DNA of 64,000 nucleotides from Flaccisagitta enflata (Eukaryota; Chaetognatha; Sagittoidea; Aphragmophora): NCBI GenBank assembly GCA_965153355.1, contig OZ231126.1, positions 42,098,001 to 42,162,000 of the forward strand, read 5' to 3'. Shown piece by piece: positions 46,292 to 60,436 of this stretch (position 1 is its first letter; each line of letters starts with the position of its first letter). The notes under the pieces were generated by a model. It saw only the letters and a program-made list of their open reading frames with translations, ran no database searches and was not told where the DNA came from. The position numbers and the translations under genes were made by a program.

Positions 46292-47053
46292 ATGAAATTC
46301 ATCCTGCTGTCTTTAGTCCTAGCAATATCCATCGGGTCATTTGCGTGGTGAGCCAGACAATGTCATGTTGCTAAAATTACATCTTTGTTGTCAGTTTGAT
46401 TTCTATTTCTATTTTTGGTGGTGGTGATGGTGGTGGTGGTGGTGGTGGTGGTGGTGGTGGTGGTGGTGGTGGAGGTGGTGGTGGTGGTGGTGGTGGTGGT
46501 GGTGGTGTGTTTGTTACAATTGTTACGGTTAATATCACTATCATTGCTACTGTTGCGGTAGTTATTGTCGTCGTTTTTACATCGTGATTTCGTCTAGACA
46601 TTCAAGGGGAACTAGTCGTGTTGTTGATTAGGCATTTTAAAAATCAATGAATTTTTCAGGCAGTCGAACCAAACGAACCAAACAAACGCGGACACGGTAC
46701 CTCAATACGACGATATAGAAGAAGTCGGTGTGGAACAAGAAGAAGAAGCAGAAGAAGAAAAAGAAGAAGAAGAAGTAGAAGAAACAGAAGTGCAAGACGA
46801 CGACGACGACGACGACAACGACGACGACCCCGCCTCTGCCCCCGCCGCCTCCCCCGCCGCCGCCCCCGCCGCCGCCCCCGCCGCCGCCCCCGCCGCCGCC
46901 GACGACCAACAACAAGAAGAAGTCGCCATGATTGTGGCCAAAAAAGGGTGCAGAGGCCACGATCGAATCTGCACAAACAACAACGACTGCTGCTCGGGTT
47001 GCTGCAATTACATTCACTCAGACAGCCGGCATTGCTGCTTCTTATGCTGTTAG
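46292..47053 (+). CDS. secreted cysteine-rich (toxin-like) peptide 2, two exons
   Basis: Exon 1 46292-46347 (56 nt, signal peptide MKFILLSLVLAISIGSF, phase 2), exon 2 46660-47053, 149 residues. After the signal come a short Asn/Thr stretch, a long Glu-rich then Asp-rich run, an Ala/Pro repeat, and a C-terminal domain with the same ten-cysteine pattern as the 45002 gene (C-x6-C-x5-CC-x2-CC-x9-CC-x2-CC). The acidic run looks like a propeptide that has expanded by trinucleotide slippage. The intron holds a (GGT)n array. Tandem paralogy with the 45002 gene is clear from exon structure. Function not known. Confidence 0.75.
46419..46508 (+). repeat. (GGT)n microsatellite
   Basis: Within the intron of peptide gene 2. 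Poly-Gly and poly-Pro frames here are artefacts. Confidence 0.95.
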
Positions 47054-47190
<137 letters not shown>

Positions 47191-47836
47191 AGTAATCAAG
47201 ATGTTGCAGTAACAGTCATTTGGGGAGACCGTATGCTTTTCAACTCAGTTTCAAAAGGTCGCCTAATCCGGATCAGATGAAGATGTCAAACGTCGCAGCC
47301 TCTTCAAACGATTTTATGATGAACGAGAAAGAGACCGCGATATTTCATTCATTGGTGAATTTTCTTAAGTAGAACGGTGTAATTCAAAATTCAAACGGTT
47401 TTTCAGTTTGTTTTTTTGCTTCATCGAATGAGTTTTCACTTTGCTTTCTCGTTTCCTACGTTACTGATTAACTGAAAGTAGTTGAATATTCATGGTACGT
47501 ACTGAACATTTTTTGGAACTGTTTATTTTCTTGAGGCTTAATTTTCTGTTTTGCTTTGATTTTTACAAGCCGGGTAGCGAAGTCATCAAACATTGATAAT
47601 TTATGAGTCAATGTGATATTTCACTCATTGGGCTTTTTTCACGACCATTGATTTGTTATGTTGAATGTGAGCCAGACAAAGCATTAACTCTCATCGTCGC
47701 TGCGTTCTTTGTTCTTATTTTAGTAATGTTAAAGTACGAATAACGAAGCGGACAGGCATGATCTTGCGTAAAACGTAAATACTTGTATGAATAAGTCTGT
47801 AATTCGAGGGGCGTTCGACCACACACTAACAAGAAA
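47191..47836. other. no gene recognised
   Basis: AT-rich sequence after the peptide pair. No further cysteine-rich exon was found. Confidence 0.4.
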
Positions 47837-48030
47837 AACAAGTGACGCGGGGTCACAATATCGTTGCGGACGGGTGGGCCGGGGTGTCCAACCCCCATCC
47901 CTACCTCTCACTACTAACAAACATACACAAAAAGTTCCATTCTTCGACTTGATGACCTCGGACAGACCCCGGACAGACCCCGGACAGACGAACGGACAAA
48001 GCCTCCTATAGAGTTGCGTTTCCGCAACTA
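47837..48030 (+). repeat. family B interspersed repeat, complete copy
   Basis: AAGTGACGCGGGGTCACAAT head, GGACGGGTGGGCCGGGGTGT module, three CCCCGGACAGA repeats, and tail CTATAGAGTTGCGTTTCCGC followed by AACTAAAA. Confidence 0.8.
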
Positions 48031-48359
48031 AAAACGACAGATGGTCGGAACGATTTCATGTACAGGTTAAAGTGGAGTTGGAGTAACGAAGTCCGAAGAT
48101 GAAGGAAGATCGCACATCACCACATGGCCAGGGCGCATCCGTTTTAAAACTTATTTCTTTCACAAAGCTTTGAATTTGGGATATTTTGCAGCGGCACGCG
48201 CACGACGCGGTCACACGATACTGTCGTCTTCCTCGGTCGCTCTCCATTTTAATTTCATGAAAAATTCCTTTGTGTTGAGCGAAAAGCAAATTTGACGCCA
48301 GAAGAGAGAAAAGTAAACCAGATCCCAAAATGCAAAGAGAAGAGAGTCGCACTGAAATG

Positions 48360-49077
<718 letters not shown>

Positions 49078-49722
49078 ACAGAAGGAACCATTATGAGAGT
49101 TGTGGAGAGACCAAATGTTTTAGCACCCCCCCTCAAAGCCCATGCTATTGCTTCTTTTCCTCTAATCTGGGCAGCAGTTTATATCTTAGGTGAAGAAAAT
49201 TTTTTTCATCCAGGCTTTTATTGAGACTTCCTCTAGAATTTCCATAATTGACCTTTTTACACCAAAATTTAGGGTTTTTAGTCGCGTGCTATGGGACTTT
49301 ATAAGCCACTTTTTGGTTGGTCGGTCCGTCAGTCAGTTGGTTGGTCCGTCCATCACAAAACTGTTTTAAAGGCGTTTTAAAGCATTTTTTATGTCTTTGT
49401 GGAGTAAAGAACCATGTCAAATGGTTTTTTAAAGAAAAAAAAATTGTCTGTCTGTCCACCTGCCTTTTTTTGAAAGTGCCAACGCATGCAACTTAGGTCT
49501 AATGACCTTGTTTTTTAAAAGCTCTAGAAATAGGCAAAATTAAAAATTTGGAAAGGTTTTTAGTGGAATTTCAAAAATCACCTTGGTAAAAGAATTTGTA
49601 TTCATTTAAGGTATAAACCACTACCCAAAATAAAGAAATATAAGCAGTACTGTGAACTGTAAGGGGGGTGCTTCAATTTTAGTCCCACCACACCTCTTGT
49701 AATGGTTCCTTCTGTACTTACA
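49078..49722. mobile_element. fold-back element, about 640 bp
   Basis: ACAGAAGGAACCATTATGAG...GCACCCCCC at the left is inverted at the right as GGGGGGTGC...TAATGGTTCCTTCTGT, with arms of about 55 bp. A family A end (TTTAGTCGCGTGCTATGGGA, 49277) lies inside. No coding capacity. Confidence 0.65.
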
Positions 49723-50159
49723 GGCCATGTATCTGGAATAATGCCAACACCGTTCAAAGTTTATGAGGCATGCATAGTTCTTATTCATTTTTATCATTTC
49801 TACTGTTTCTATTTGTCGTGCACTTCCATTCTATCAATTCCGTTATCTTCAATGGGAAAAAAAAGAAGGTAACAGATTGAAGACTGAAGAGGAGAAAGAA
49901 AAAGAAAAGAATAAAGAAGAAAACAAAGAAGAAAGAGAGAGTGGGGGGAAGGGGGAGAGGGAGAGAGAGCGAGAGAGAGAGGTAGACTGACATCAAGAAA
50001 CAGTTCAAGAGACATACAGTGTATACACTAAGACAATAATGAATTTTTCTTTTCTTTTCTATAGACCATGGTGTCAGAGTGAGTGGAAACAGGCTAAAGG
50101 ATTGTGCACAACATACACTTTGTTGATCAGTTTTAGCTAGCAATTGATGGGGGATGCTG
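49723..50159. other. purine-rich stretch, no gene
   Basis: GA-rich imperfect tract at about 49875-49985. No gene recognised. Confidence 0.4.
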
Positions 50160-50390
50160 CAGTACAACAAGTGATGCAGGGTCACTATATCGTTGTGGAT
50201 GGGTGGGCAGGGGCATGCAACCCTCATTCATACCCTCTCCCACCCCATGCTTACTCACACACACTAACATTCACAGCTGTATCATCGTAAATGCACATTT
50301 TCACATTTTTAACACAAGTGTGACCAACGGACTAATGGACTGACAAAGCCTCTTATAGAAGTGCGTGTCCACTACTATAAATCACTGAAA
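50160..50390 (+). repeat. family B interspersed repeat
   Basis: ACAAGTGATGCAGGGTCACT head, GGATGGGTGGGCAGGGGCAT module, tail CTTATAGAAGTGCGTGTCCA. Diverged copy. Confidence 0.7.
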
Positions 50391-52065
50391 AAAACGGAAA
50401 AAACGGTGGTGGAAAGGAAAAATCGCCAAAAATTGGTGGTGATTGAAAACCCGAGTCACTCCCAACCTTATCTCCCACCTGGTATTACACGTTTACCGCC
50501 GTTGGGACTCATTAATCTTTTATTATGCATTTTTATAAGTTAACATAGTGAGAAAAAAATTAAAAACACCATCAGACTCACAAGAAACAGCTTATCTTTA
50601 AATACGGCAATGTTGCATGGTGATGAAAAAATCAGAATAAGCATGAGACAGAGTTAAAAGTGCATTTTAGTTAAAAAGGGCTTTTTCCCTTACATAATTA
50701 GCTAATTTCAAATTTGCGCTGTGTTTTCGATCTTGATATTTACAAAAATTTGTCGCTAAAAATGAGAATGGAAATATCTGAGGATTCATAGACCAAAATT
50801 TTGTTTTTTTCCTATATGTACAAAATATTATCAAAAATAAGCAAAATATTAAAACATTCATTAGGCCACTTTCGACTTCCAGAAAATCGCTGGAAATAAA
50901 TATATATGTTCACATGATATAACTTTACATAACACCAAACGCTCAGCCCACTCCGAGCTGTCGCATAGCGTCGCAAGCCTGTCAAATGCAACACTATCAC
51001 TCAATTAATGCGACATTGAACAATACGCTGATGTTTCAAAGTGAAAAAGAGTTTCCATCCTGTTACCATCGATAAGAAAAATGGCGGTAAAATTTTCGAG
51101 GGTAGGACTTATGATAAGGAGTGAGATTTTCAATCTCGGTTTTGCCAAAAAGTCACAGTTTTAACCTCTTCCAACCAATTTTCGACGAGGAATCCAAAAT
51201 AGGCACAGATATGTAAAGAACCACATGGGGGAAATTCCGTACAAACGTTTGAAGGCATTTTTCCCATCCTTAGAACATATATTTTGAGAAAAACAACTAT
51301 TACCCAAAGATTTTTAAGGTAATTTTAGGATGTTCATACTTAAAAAAAAACGCGAAAATTGCATATCTTTGATTGAGGAAAAAACATAATGTGGTCAAGT
51401 TACATTCATATCTATGTTATTTTTTTTTATAAGGTTAATAGAAATGATTGTATTACATTGAATTTACATAGCACTTCACCACGGATGGATGGACGGACCA
51501 ACGGACGGACCAACCAACGGACTGACAAAGCGGGGTGTAGTCGCGTAGCACTTGACTAAACAAAAGATTTTCAAAAACAAGTGACGCTGGGTCACAGCAT
51601 TGTTGCAGATGGGTGATATGAGCAAAAGCATCCAACCCCTTGTGATTGATCCATCTTTTATTCTGTGTGTTCATGCAGCACATTTCCAAATTACCCTATG
51701 TGGTACGCTGGCTTAACACTGGTCTTTATTTCATCTGGCCAAAATATCAACACTCAAATCATATGTTGATGTCCTTATATACTGATTGTCAGTGCTTCAG
51801 ATTTTGGGTTTCAACACTCTAAATCAAACATTGACACCCATACACCCCAATTCTTGATTTTCAGTTTTTGGATTAAGGAAAGTTTCAGTCTTGATCATCA
51901 GCTTCATCAGAATCTTCTTCTGCCATATCCACTGTACTTCCATTTGTACATGAAGTGCCTTGACAATGACCACAGGCAAGTGTGCATTTCAGACCATTTT
52001 TGTGGCAAGTACATCTTGCAGAAGTGCAATCTGTGGTGCAATCACATCAAATGACTTCAAGCAGT
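50391..52065. other. host DNA, no gene recognised
   Basis: AT-rich. Facing ends of families A and B lie at about 51478-51650 (GGGGTGTAGTCGCGTAGCAC and ACAAGTGACGCTGGGTCACA). No coding exon recognised. Confidence 0.45.
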
Positions 52066-53760
52066 TCAGGCGGGGCAGGTGGAAGATCTGTTAATACAGG
52101 GGAGTATCCTGAATCTGTGAGCTTCCAACCCCATGATTCTTCCTTCAAATTGCAATGAGGATTTTTCCATTGATAAATTTGTAGATACACTCTGTAACTG
52201 TGAAATTTTGAAGCCGCTGTGGTAGGGGGAAGGCTTTTTCCCTTGACTCTGAAGACTTTTAGCAACCTTTTCACAGTTTTTCCTATTTCTCAGCGCATTC
52301 AGAGACTCATTCTTTTTCTCATTATACATTTCCACCAATGCCTTTTCACCTGCTACAGCAATTTCCTCAGGTGCGGCTGACTCATCATCAAAAACTTTTG
52401 CTGATTGCTGCAAAACAGTGTTTGTCTTAAACTTTTTCAATAAAGCAGCCTTGCCGATGCCAAAAAGCCTTGAAGTGGTATCACAGCCAAGAAGTACATG
52501 TAGAAAAAGAATATGTTTGCAGACACATGGCCCAATGTCCCTCTTTGCTTGCTTTTGGTCCCAAACCCGTTGTTTTGCATTCTTCTTTGGTTCAGGGGCA
52601 AAAGAGAGGCCTATTCCAGTTGGATTTGAGTGATACAACAAGAGGACAATCAGGTCTGTGTCATCTCCAACCAATACAGTATCTTGTGCACTACCTGATT
52701 CAATCGTTTTTTGGGCAATCAAAACATCAGCATCTGATGATGCATAGAAAATTTAGCAACCTGTAGCCTGTAGATGATCATCAAGCTGTTTAACAAAGTT
52801 CAGCTCGTTTATGGGATTGCTGAGGAAAATATCTTTTGCAACAGTTAAACACATTTCTTTGGTAAACGACACTGTAGGACTGTTGAAGCAGAACAATATC
52901 CATCAAAAACAACAACTGCTTTGCCATACCTATTGCAAACATACCCAGTGTAACGTTTCAGGATATGATCAAAGGTTTCTCCACATGTCCATGGTATGCG
53001 ATGCAAGAGAGCTCCACCATCTATTACATATTGTGCTGGCTTTAGAATTTCAACATCTTTGTTTGGGATGTTAGCCCAAATTGCATATGCAAAATTGGCT
53101 TTCTGAGGTTCATGCAGCAAGTGAGATTCAGCTAAGGCTGCTAAGGCTGGTGGAAATACGCTGAGTTCATAGTCAAAAGCATCATCAATATGTCCATGTC
53201 CTGCCAATGCTAACCTTTGAAAGAGGACTTGAGGATTGAATTGGACTCCTGCACCATTTATCATTACAGAGGATTTTGATGCAGGTGTGACTGCTTGCTC
53301 TTTTTTCCAGAAGGATATTCCATCCACCTTCTCAACGACCATTCGAGAAATGATATTGTTGCCTACAATTTCTGCATCATCGACATTGACAGTTGCTTGG
53401 GCATGAACTCCATTAGCTATATTACACAATACTGATCCATATTCAAAGGGGTTTCTTTCTTGAAAGAAACCTCAAACAATGTTTGTATCCTTCCAATCAC
53501 ATGCAACTCTGGAAGGACCAAAATCTTTGTTCTGCTCTCCAGTTCTCAATCTAGTTGCTGTCAACTCTTGGACTGCATTGTGTACCTCAGCACAGACAGG
53601 CCTTGATAGGGTCCATTGATTTGTCTGTGTTTTAGTCATTCCACTCCCATGGGTCAGACCCCCAGAGGAGGAGGAGGAGGAGGAGGAGGAGGAGGAGAAG
53701 GAGGTGAAGAAGAACAAGTCATCCAAGGATCGCACATGGTCAGCGCACAGTGCGGCCAAA
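52066..53760 (-). pseudogene. broken PIN/FEN-like nuclease gene (transposon-associated family)
   Basis: Three open blocks on one strand belong to one protein family. They are about 53472-53660 (WTLSRPVCAEVHNAVQELTA), 52845-53429 (YVIDGGALLHRIPWTCGETF, then AVVVFDGY) and 52066-52722 (VLVGDDTDLIVLLLYH). The acidic strands VIDGG, VVFDGY and GDDTDLIVLL match the metal-binding layout of PIN/FEN-type nucleases. I know the block order from an uncharacterised invertebrate family common near repeats. Between blocks there is a frame change at about 53440, another after the FDGY segment and an in-frame stop near 52755, so this copy is dead. The 5-prime end runs into the 80-bp satellite. Confidence 0.6.
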
Positions 53761-54588
53761 ACCTAACGCCCGCAGATAAATGCCCTATCTCCACTCCGAC
53801 CACCCTAATCACCCCCGCCAGCCTACACAGTGCGGCCAAAACCTAACGCCCGCAGATAAATGCCCTATCTCCACTCCGACCACCCTAATCACCCCCGCCA
53901 GCCTACACAGTGCGGCCAAAACCTAACGCCCGCAGATAAATGCCCTATCTCCACTCCGACCACCCTAATCACCCCCGCCAGCCTACACAGTGCGGCCAAA
54001 ACCTAACGCCCGCAGATAAATGCCCTATCTCCACTCCGACCACCCTAATCACCCCTGCCAGCCTACACAGTGCGGCCAAAACCTAACGCCCGCAGATAAA
54101 TGCCCTATCTCCACTCCGACCACCCTAATCACCCCTGCCAGCCTACACAGTGCGGCCAAAACCTAACGCCCGCAGATAAATGCCCTATCTCCACTCCGAC
54201 CACCCTAATCACCCCTGCCAGCCTACACAGTGCGGCCAAAACCTAACGCCCGCAGATAAATGCCCTATCTCCACTCCGACCACCCTAATCACCCCTGCCA
54301 GCCTACACAGTGCGGCCAAAACCTAACGCCCGCAGATAAATGCCCTATCTCCACTCCGACCACCCTAATCACCCCTGCCAGCCTACACAGTGCGGCCAAA
54401 ACCTAACGCCCGCAGATAAATGCCCTATCTCCACTCCGACCACCCTAATCACCCCCGCCAGCCTACACAGTGCGGCCAAAACCTAACGCCCGCAGATAAA
54501 TGCCCTATCTCCACTCCGACCACCCTAATCACCCCCGCCAGCCTACACAGTGCGGCCAAAACCTAACGCCCGCAGATAAATGCCCTAT
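53751..54588. repeat. 80-bp satellite, 10.5 copies
   Basis: Head-to-tail 80-bp units beginning TGCGGCCAAAACCTAACGCC. Copies start at 53751 and every 80 bases to 54551, the last one truncated in TGCCCTATTGC. Units are essentially identical except one C/T site (ACCCCCGCC or ACCCCTGCC): the first three and last two full copies have C and the middle block has T. That suggests amplification by block duplication. Confidence 0.95.
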
Positions 54589-55106
54589 TGCTTCTAGTCT
54601 TTGCCCCCATCCCTCCCACCTCCAAAATTCAATTTTTTTCAAATCAAAATTTTTGAATCCTTTCCTTACACTTGAGTGTTCATCTGCTATCTAAATGTAT
54701 TTGCTCTCATATTTCCTAATCAGTTATATCCAGGAAAATGTCCATTTTGCAAAGTACAGCCTTATATGGGGGAGAGGGTTCTTTGCATCATAACAGTTTA
54801 AATATATAATCTATGTTTGCAAGTTCAAAACGGCAATATGCAGAATACATTATGGCAGTTTGATTCAGTCACGTCCTTTCACAAAATTCGCCTTGCATAG
54901 AACTCAGCAGAGGGCACATGTATTTCTGTTTTTTTTTCTTTTGATCATTCTTTTTTTCATTCCAGCTGTTCATCACAAAGATTCATTTTTGAAAGCTGTT
55001 TTGCAAATCAATTCTAGTCTATTCACGCAACAGTACACTTCTTTTGAGGATGATAATAAGGGAGAAAAGGATAAAAAGAATTGAAAAGCTGCTGGTTAGA
55101 GACAAG
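54589..55106. other. no gene recognised
   Basis: AT-rich sequence without repeats or open frames of interest. Confidence 0.4.
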
Positions 55107-55320
55107 GCCGGATACACGGGCCAAGACGGTGCGACGGGCGTTAATTATTCTTAGACCTATCCCTAGCTCCATCAGACCTATCCCTAGCTCTATCAGACTT
55201 ATCCCTAGCTCTATCAGACCTACCCCAAGCTCTATCATGCCTATCCCGAGCTCTATCAGACCTATCCCCAGCTCTACCAGACCTAACCCGAGCTCTATCA
55301 GACCTATCCCCACAACCAGA
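55107..55320. repeat. 21-bp minisatellite after a family A head
   Basis: GGCCGGATACACGG is followed by about eight copies of a 21-bp unit, CCTATCCCTAGCTCTATCAGA. The antisense frame spelling a seven-residue GIGLIEL repeat is an artefact. Confidence 0.85.
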
Positions 55321-56176
<856 letters not shown>

Positions 56177-56239
56177 ATGCAAACAGAAAAAAAAATGCAC
56201 CCAAAAATACCCAAAAATACTCAAAAATACCCAAAAATG

Positions 56240-56997
56240 CACCGCTTTCAGATCGAAATGTCGCGAAAAGAAGATATATTACTCCTAAAATGCTTAAGAC
56301 AACTACTTGATTCTTTTTTGCTGTGGTAGATAATTCGATTAAGTTTTGTTACAAAAAAAGAATTAAAGCCCCAGTGTTGATATATTTGCTCTGAATTTCA
56401 TGACAAAAATTAGTCAATTTCAGCCAAAAATGGCCTTTTTTTCATGGAAAAAATGAGGTTAGGTAACAGCAGTGCTTCTTTTTTTCAACAAAAGTGGTCA
56501 AACAGTGTTGTTTATGAGAAATTAATGAAGTTTTGTTTTAAATTCTAAAAGATTTGACTTAAATGTGATGCAGTAATGATTGATTTTGACCCCAAAACAC
56601 TGCAAAAACCTCAAGATTTAGGAAAATTTTTAAAAATTGTCTGCAAATTGTTCAAAATTGATATCAGTGAAAAACAATTTTTCCTTACAACATAATCTAC
56701 ATTAAATTCTCTTGAATTCTAGACTAATCCCAGCAATTCAGCTCAATTTGTGTAGAAATGACAACTATGAAATAAAGTAAAGAAAAAGTTGTTGGGAAAA
56801 AAATCCTTCAATGTGAAACACGCAATATTCATTTATTGTGAGTAGGAGGCTTGAATTTTTTAGTTGGTGGGATATTCTTTGCTTGTAGCAAAACTTAATC
56901 AAATTATCTACCAGGGGAAAAAAGAAAAAACTAATTACTATGAATAGTTTTGGAGTAATATATCTTCTTTTCGCGACATTTCGATCTGAAAGCGGTG
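56240..56997. mobile_element. fold-back element, about 758 bp
   Basis: CACCGCTTTCAGATCGAAAT at the left is inverted at the right (CGATCTGAAAGCGGTG). The arms continue about 120 bp with indels (GAAGATATATTACTCC, TAATTCGATTAAGTTTTGTT and complements). No transposase. Confidence 0.8.
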
Positions 56998-57207
56998 TAA
57001 GCAAAAATACTCAAAAAAACTGAAAAATACCCAAAAGTACCCAACTTGTTAAACCTTAAAAACTCATGATTTTAAAAATGTGATTGATCAACGGACCTAC
57101 CGACCTACCGACCAACACGGCAAGGTGTAGAGTTGTGTGCACGCGACTAAAAAAAGATAACATGACCATTGACCAACTAACTTTATCAGTTATCAATTTT
57201 TTTTTAT

Positions 57208-57353
<146 letters not shown>

Positions 57354-57474
57354 CGGCTTCTGGCTCCTCGCTTCGCCTCGGTATTCGAAGCATTACATTG
57401 CGTCTGCGATTCTCCTAGATTGTGAAGCGGGAAAACTTGAATTGCAACTTTTGTCTCCCGTTTTCAGTAATGTT

Positions 57475-57602
57475 TTTAGGTGCGACAAAGCACCTCTATA
57501 ACTGGCTGTGTCCGTTGGTTGGTCGGTTGGTCTGTTGGTCGGTAACGCATTCGTTCGACGATCCACACGTCGCACCTATTGGCCTACTTGGCCTTGTTGT
57601 TA
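57475..57602 (+). repeat. family C interspersed repeat
   Basis: TTTTAGGTGCGACAAAGCAC to CTATTGGCCTACTTGGCCTT. Opposite orientation to the 5585 and 29766 copies. Confidence 0.8.
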
Positions 57603-57639
57603 CTATAGTCGACCTGGATAATCTTTCTTCCCCTCACTC

Positions 57640-57836
<197 letters not shown>

Positions 57837-58488
57837 TCTGTTTGGCTGTCATTGTAAGGTTTCAATGAGGGTCATCATTGTCGTCGGTTGTTTGTTTTCT
57901 GTTTCCAACCCGAATGATATTTACGTGCATACGCAAGTACTTATTTTCAATCAAAAACAAAATAAGGAAGAAAAAAAATTACACAAAATTTCCTCGAAAT
58001 TCGTTTCGAATTCGGTAAGGCCAAACAGTTTTGAAGAAAAAGCGCATGGATGAAGCAATTTTACTGGACTTGGTTTCAGTTGCAGTGACTCATACGCGCA
58101 TTAAGATAATGAAATTAGTTTTTCGCTCATATCTCGCCTTAAACGAAAAAGCGCATGGAAGCGCATCACAGGTATGTGTGTGGGAGTGGACTGGAGGTAG
58201 TCTGCCAGTCATTGTAAAGATAAAGTTGAATCGCTGCGAATCGCAGCAGATAAACTAATCGCTAGTTATTTCTTTGTTAGAGAGAGGGTGTTCACACATC
58301 AATTCTGAGCGATCTAATGATAATAGAAACTTGTAAATATGCATAAGTGTACTTTGATGCATTCTGTCTTGATCGAAATCATCGAAAAATATTTTCTCCG
58401 ACATGACTTTATTCTTGGGCCGCCACACTGTGCAGCGGTACCCGATGCCCTGCTTGGAAAGATAAGCTGAAGAAGTGGAGTGGGAGCA
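57837..58488. other. no gene recognised
   Basis: A GAAAAAGCGCATGGA phrase is repeated at 58036 and 58146. Nothing else stands out. Confidence 0.4.
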
Positions 58489-58989
58489 GGGCAGCGGCCC
58501 CAAAGAGCCGATGTCCTGTAGGACACAGGGGTGAATTTCCATTTGTCCTGAGAGGGCATATTTGGGGTAATTTTCCGTGATATTCATTGAGAATTTTGCA
58601 TTTTTTCAATTTTTTGTCAATTTGCCATGTTATTCAATGGGAATTTGAGGCCTGAGAGGCTGGATTTGAGGCCCAAGAGGCTGGATTTGAGGCCCAAAAG
58701 GCTGAATTTGAAGCCTGAAAGGCTGGATTTGAGGCTCTAGAGGCTGGATTTGAGGCCTGAGAGGCTGGATTTGAGGCCTGAGAGGCTGGATCTAAGGTCT
58801 AAGAGGCCAGATTTGAGGTCTGAGAGGCCAAATTTGAGGCCTAAGAGGCCAGATTTGAAGCCTAAGAGGCTGGATTTGAGGCCTAAGAGGCTTGAGAAGC
58901 TTTGGAGGGGGGGACATACATATTGTCAGACGGACGTAACGGTTCACCCCTGTGTCCTACAGTACATCGGCCCTTTGGGGCCGCTGCCC
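58489..58989. mobile_element. 501-bp fold-back element with minisatellite core
   Basis: 47-bp terminal inverted repeats (58489-58535 and 58943-58989; GGGCAGCGGCCCCAAAGAGC at the left), two mismatches. The core at about 58645-58900 is a 20-21 bp tandem repeat (GAGGCTGGATTTGAGGCC). The + frame with DLRPERL-type repeats is an artefact of the core. Confidence 0.8.
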
Positions 58990-60002
58990 AAAAAGGCAGA
59001 TAGAGTTGATAGGGGGAGGGAGAGGAAGTGGGAGAGACACCACATGATCTTTTTTATCGATCTATTTTGATTGATCTTTATGGAAAATCAAGTTTTTCAA
59101 TGAAAAACAAAGGCCTTTGCGATCGATTTTTTATGACGTCAGAATATGAAAAAAATGACAAAATCCTTTGGGTAATAGTTGATAATCTGTTTGTACACAT
59201 GATGAAGAGTAGAATTCTTCCAATAAACCTTTGTACGGAATTTCCCCCTTGTCAAAGTATTGATGTCTGTATATGTCTCCGCCTAAAAATCGCAGCCTCG
59301 AGGGCCTCAGAGAACGTATTAAAGATCTTTTAGGAAAGCTTAGTAAAAGGGGGGCCGATTAGGAGATAATAAAGCTAATCAACAACGACAAACAAGATCG
59401 CGATCGCCGAAGAAAAGGACAGACAACTCTCAGATATATCACAGTTCTCATTCAGGGGGAAATTCAATTAAAGGGTTTGGAGGTGAGGAAAAAAATCAAA
59501 AGCTGGAAAGAAAAACAGAATTTGAAAAAGTTTCACACTATTGGCAGTTCCAAAAACTAGTATGCAATTACTTCAACACAGTTTTACGCAATTTTGACCA
59601 TACTCATATCATATCCAAAGTCCAAAAGGATTTTATACACCCCTGTAATCTCATTGGAACAAAAGGACTTACACATTATTGTCTATGGCGTTCGAGGAAG
59701 GCGTTAAACTCATCTTTTTTGAAAATCAGAACGGCATTTTTGCTCTCTATAGGAAAAAATAGACTCAATCTCTCTCTAAAAAAAAGACCTATTTGGATAA
59801 GAGAGGAGGGAAAAGGAAAGAGTAGACAAGCACTAAGAGAGAGGAAGAGCTCAGAGCATGGAAGACAAGAGTAAATAACGGAATATCGAGAAAGAGGAAA
59901 TTGAAAGGGAAAGAAAAGAAGGAACGAAAAAGAAAAAGAATCAAAAAGAATGGAATCAAGAATTAAGGAGGAAGCGTCGAGTCATCAAGAAAACAAAAGA
60001 AA
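58990..60002. other. no gene recognised
   Basis: AT- and purine-rich host sequence. No RNA gene or open frame of interest. Confidence 0.45.
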
Positions 60003-60232
60003 ACAAGTGACGCGGGGTCACAATATCGTTGCTGACGGGTGGGCAGGGGCATCCAACCCCCAACCACACCCGAACCTCCACCTCATATTCCCCTACACAC
60101 CAACATACACAAACACTTTTTAAAACGTTTGTTTTTCCACTTTACAACTCGATCATCGCTGACGGACCGATGGACCGATGGACCGACGGACGGACAAAAC
60201 CTCTTATGGAGTTGTGCGTCCGCAACTAAAAA
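60003..60232 (+). repeat. family B interspersed repeat, complete copy
   Basis: ACAAGTGACGCGGGGTCACA head, GACGGGTGGGCAGGGGCATC module, tail CTTATGGAGTTGCGTGTCCG or close variant followed by AACTAAAA. A good consensus-like member. Confidence 0.8.
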
Positions 60233-60374
60233 CGAAGTTTAATATTGGGAGTCGGCGACAAAACTTTGTTCTATACAGACGCCCCACTGAGAATTCGTAC
60301 TCAGAAATTCTTTGGGAAATTTGCACACGAAATTTCGAACCGCCTGCACATTTTTTGCCCAAATGCTCTGGTTA

Positions 60375-60436
60375 CTCATATACTGCCCCTGCCCTCCCGC
60401 ACGCGACTTGGGTAGCGTTGTATCCGGCCTTGTTTT
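60375..60436 (-). repeat. family A head fragment
   Basis: CCTGCCCTCCCGCACGCGAC and GGGTAGCGTTGTATCCGGCC. Confidence 0.7.

Noticed and set aside
53751-54588. 80-bp array as a CRISPR locus
   Set aside because: The units are continuous identical tandem repeats with no variable spacers, in animal DNA.
55023-55313. 96-codon antisense frame with a GIGLIEL heptad repeat
   Set aside because: Translation of a 21-bp minisatellite, not a leucine-repeat protein.
58750-59070. 106-codon frame with RPERLDL repeats
   Set aside because: It is the translation of the minisatellite core of a fold-back element.
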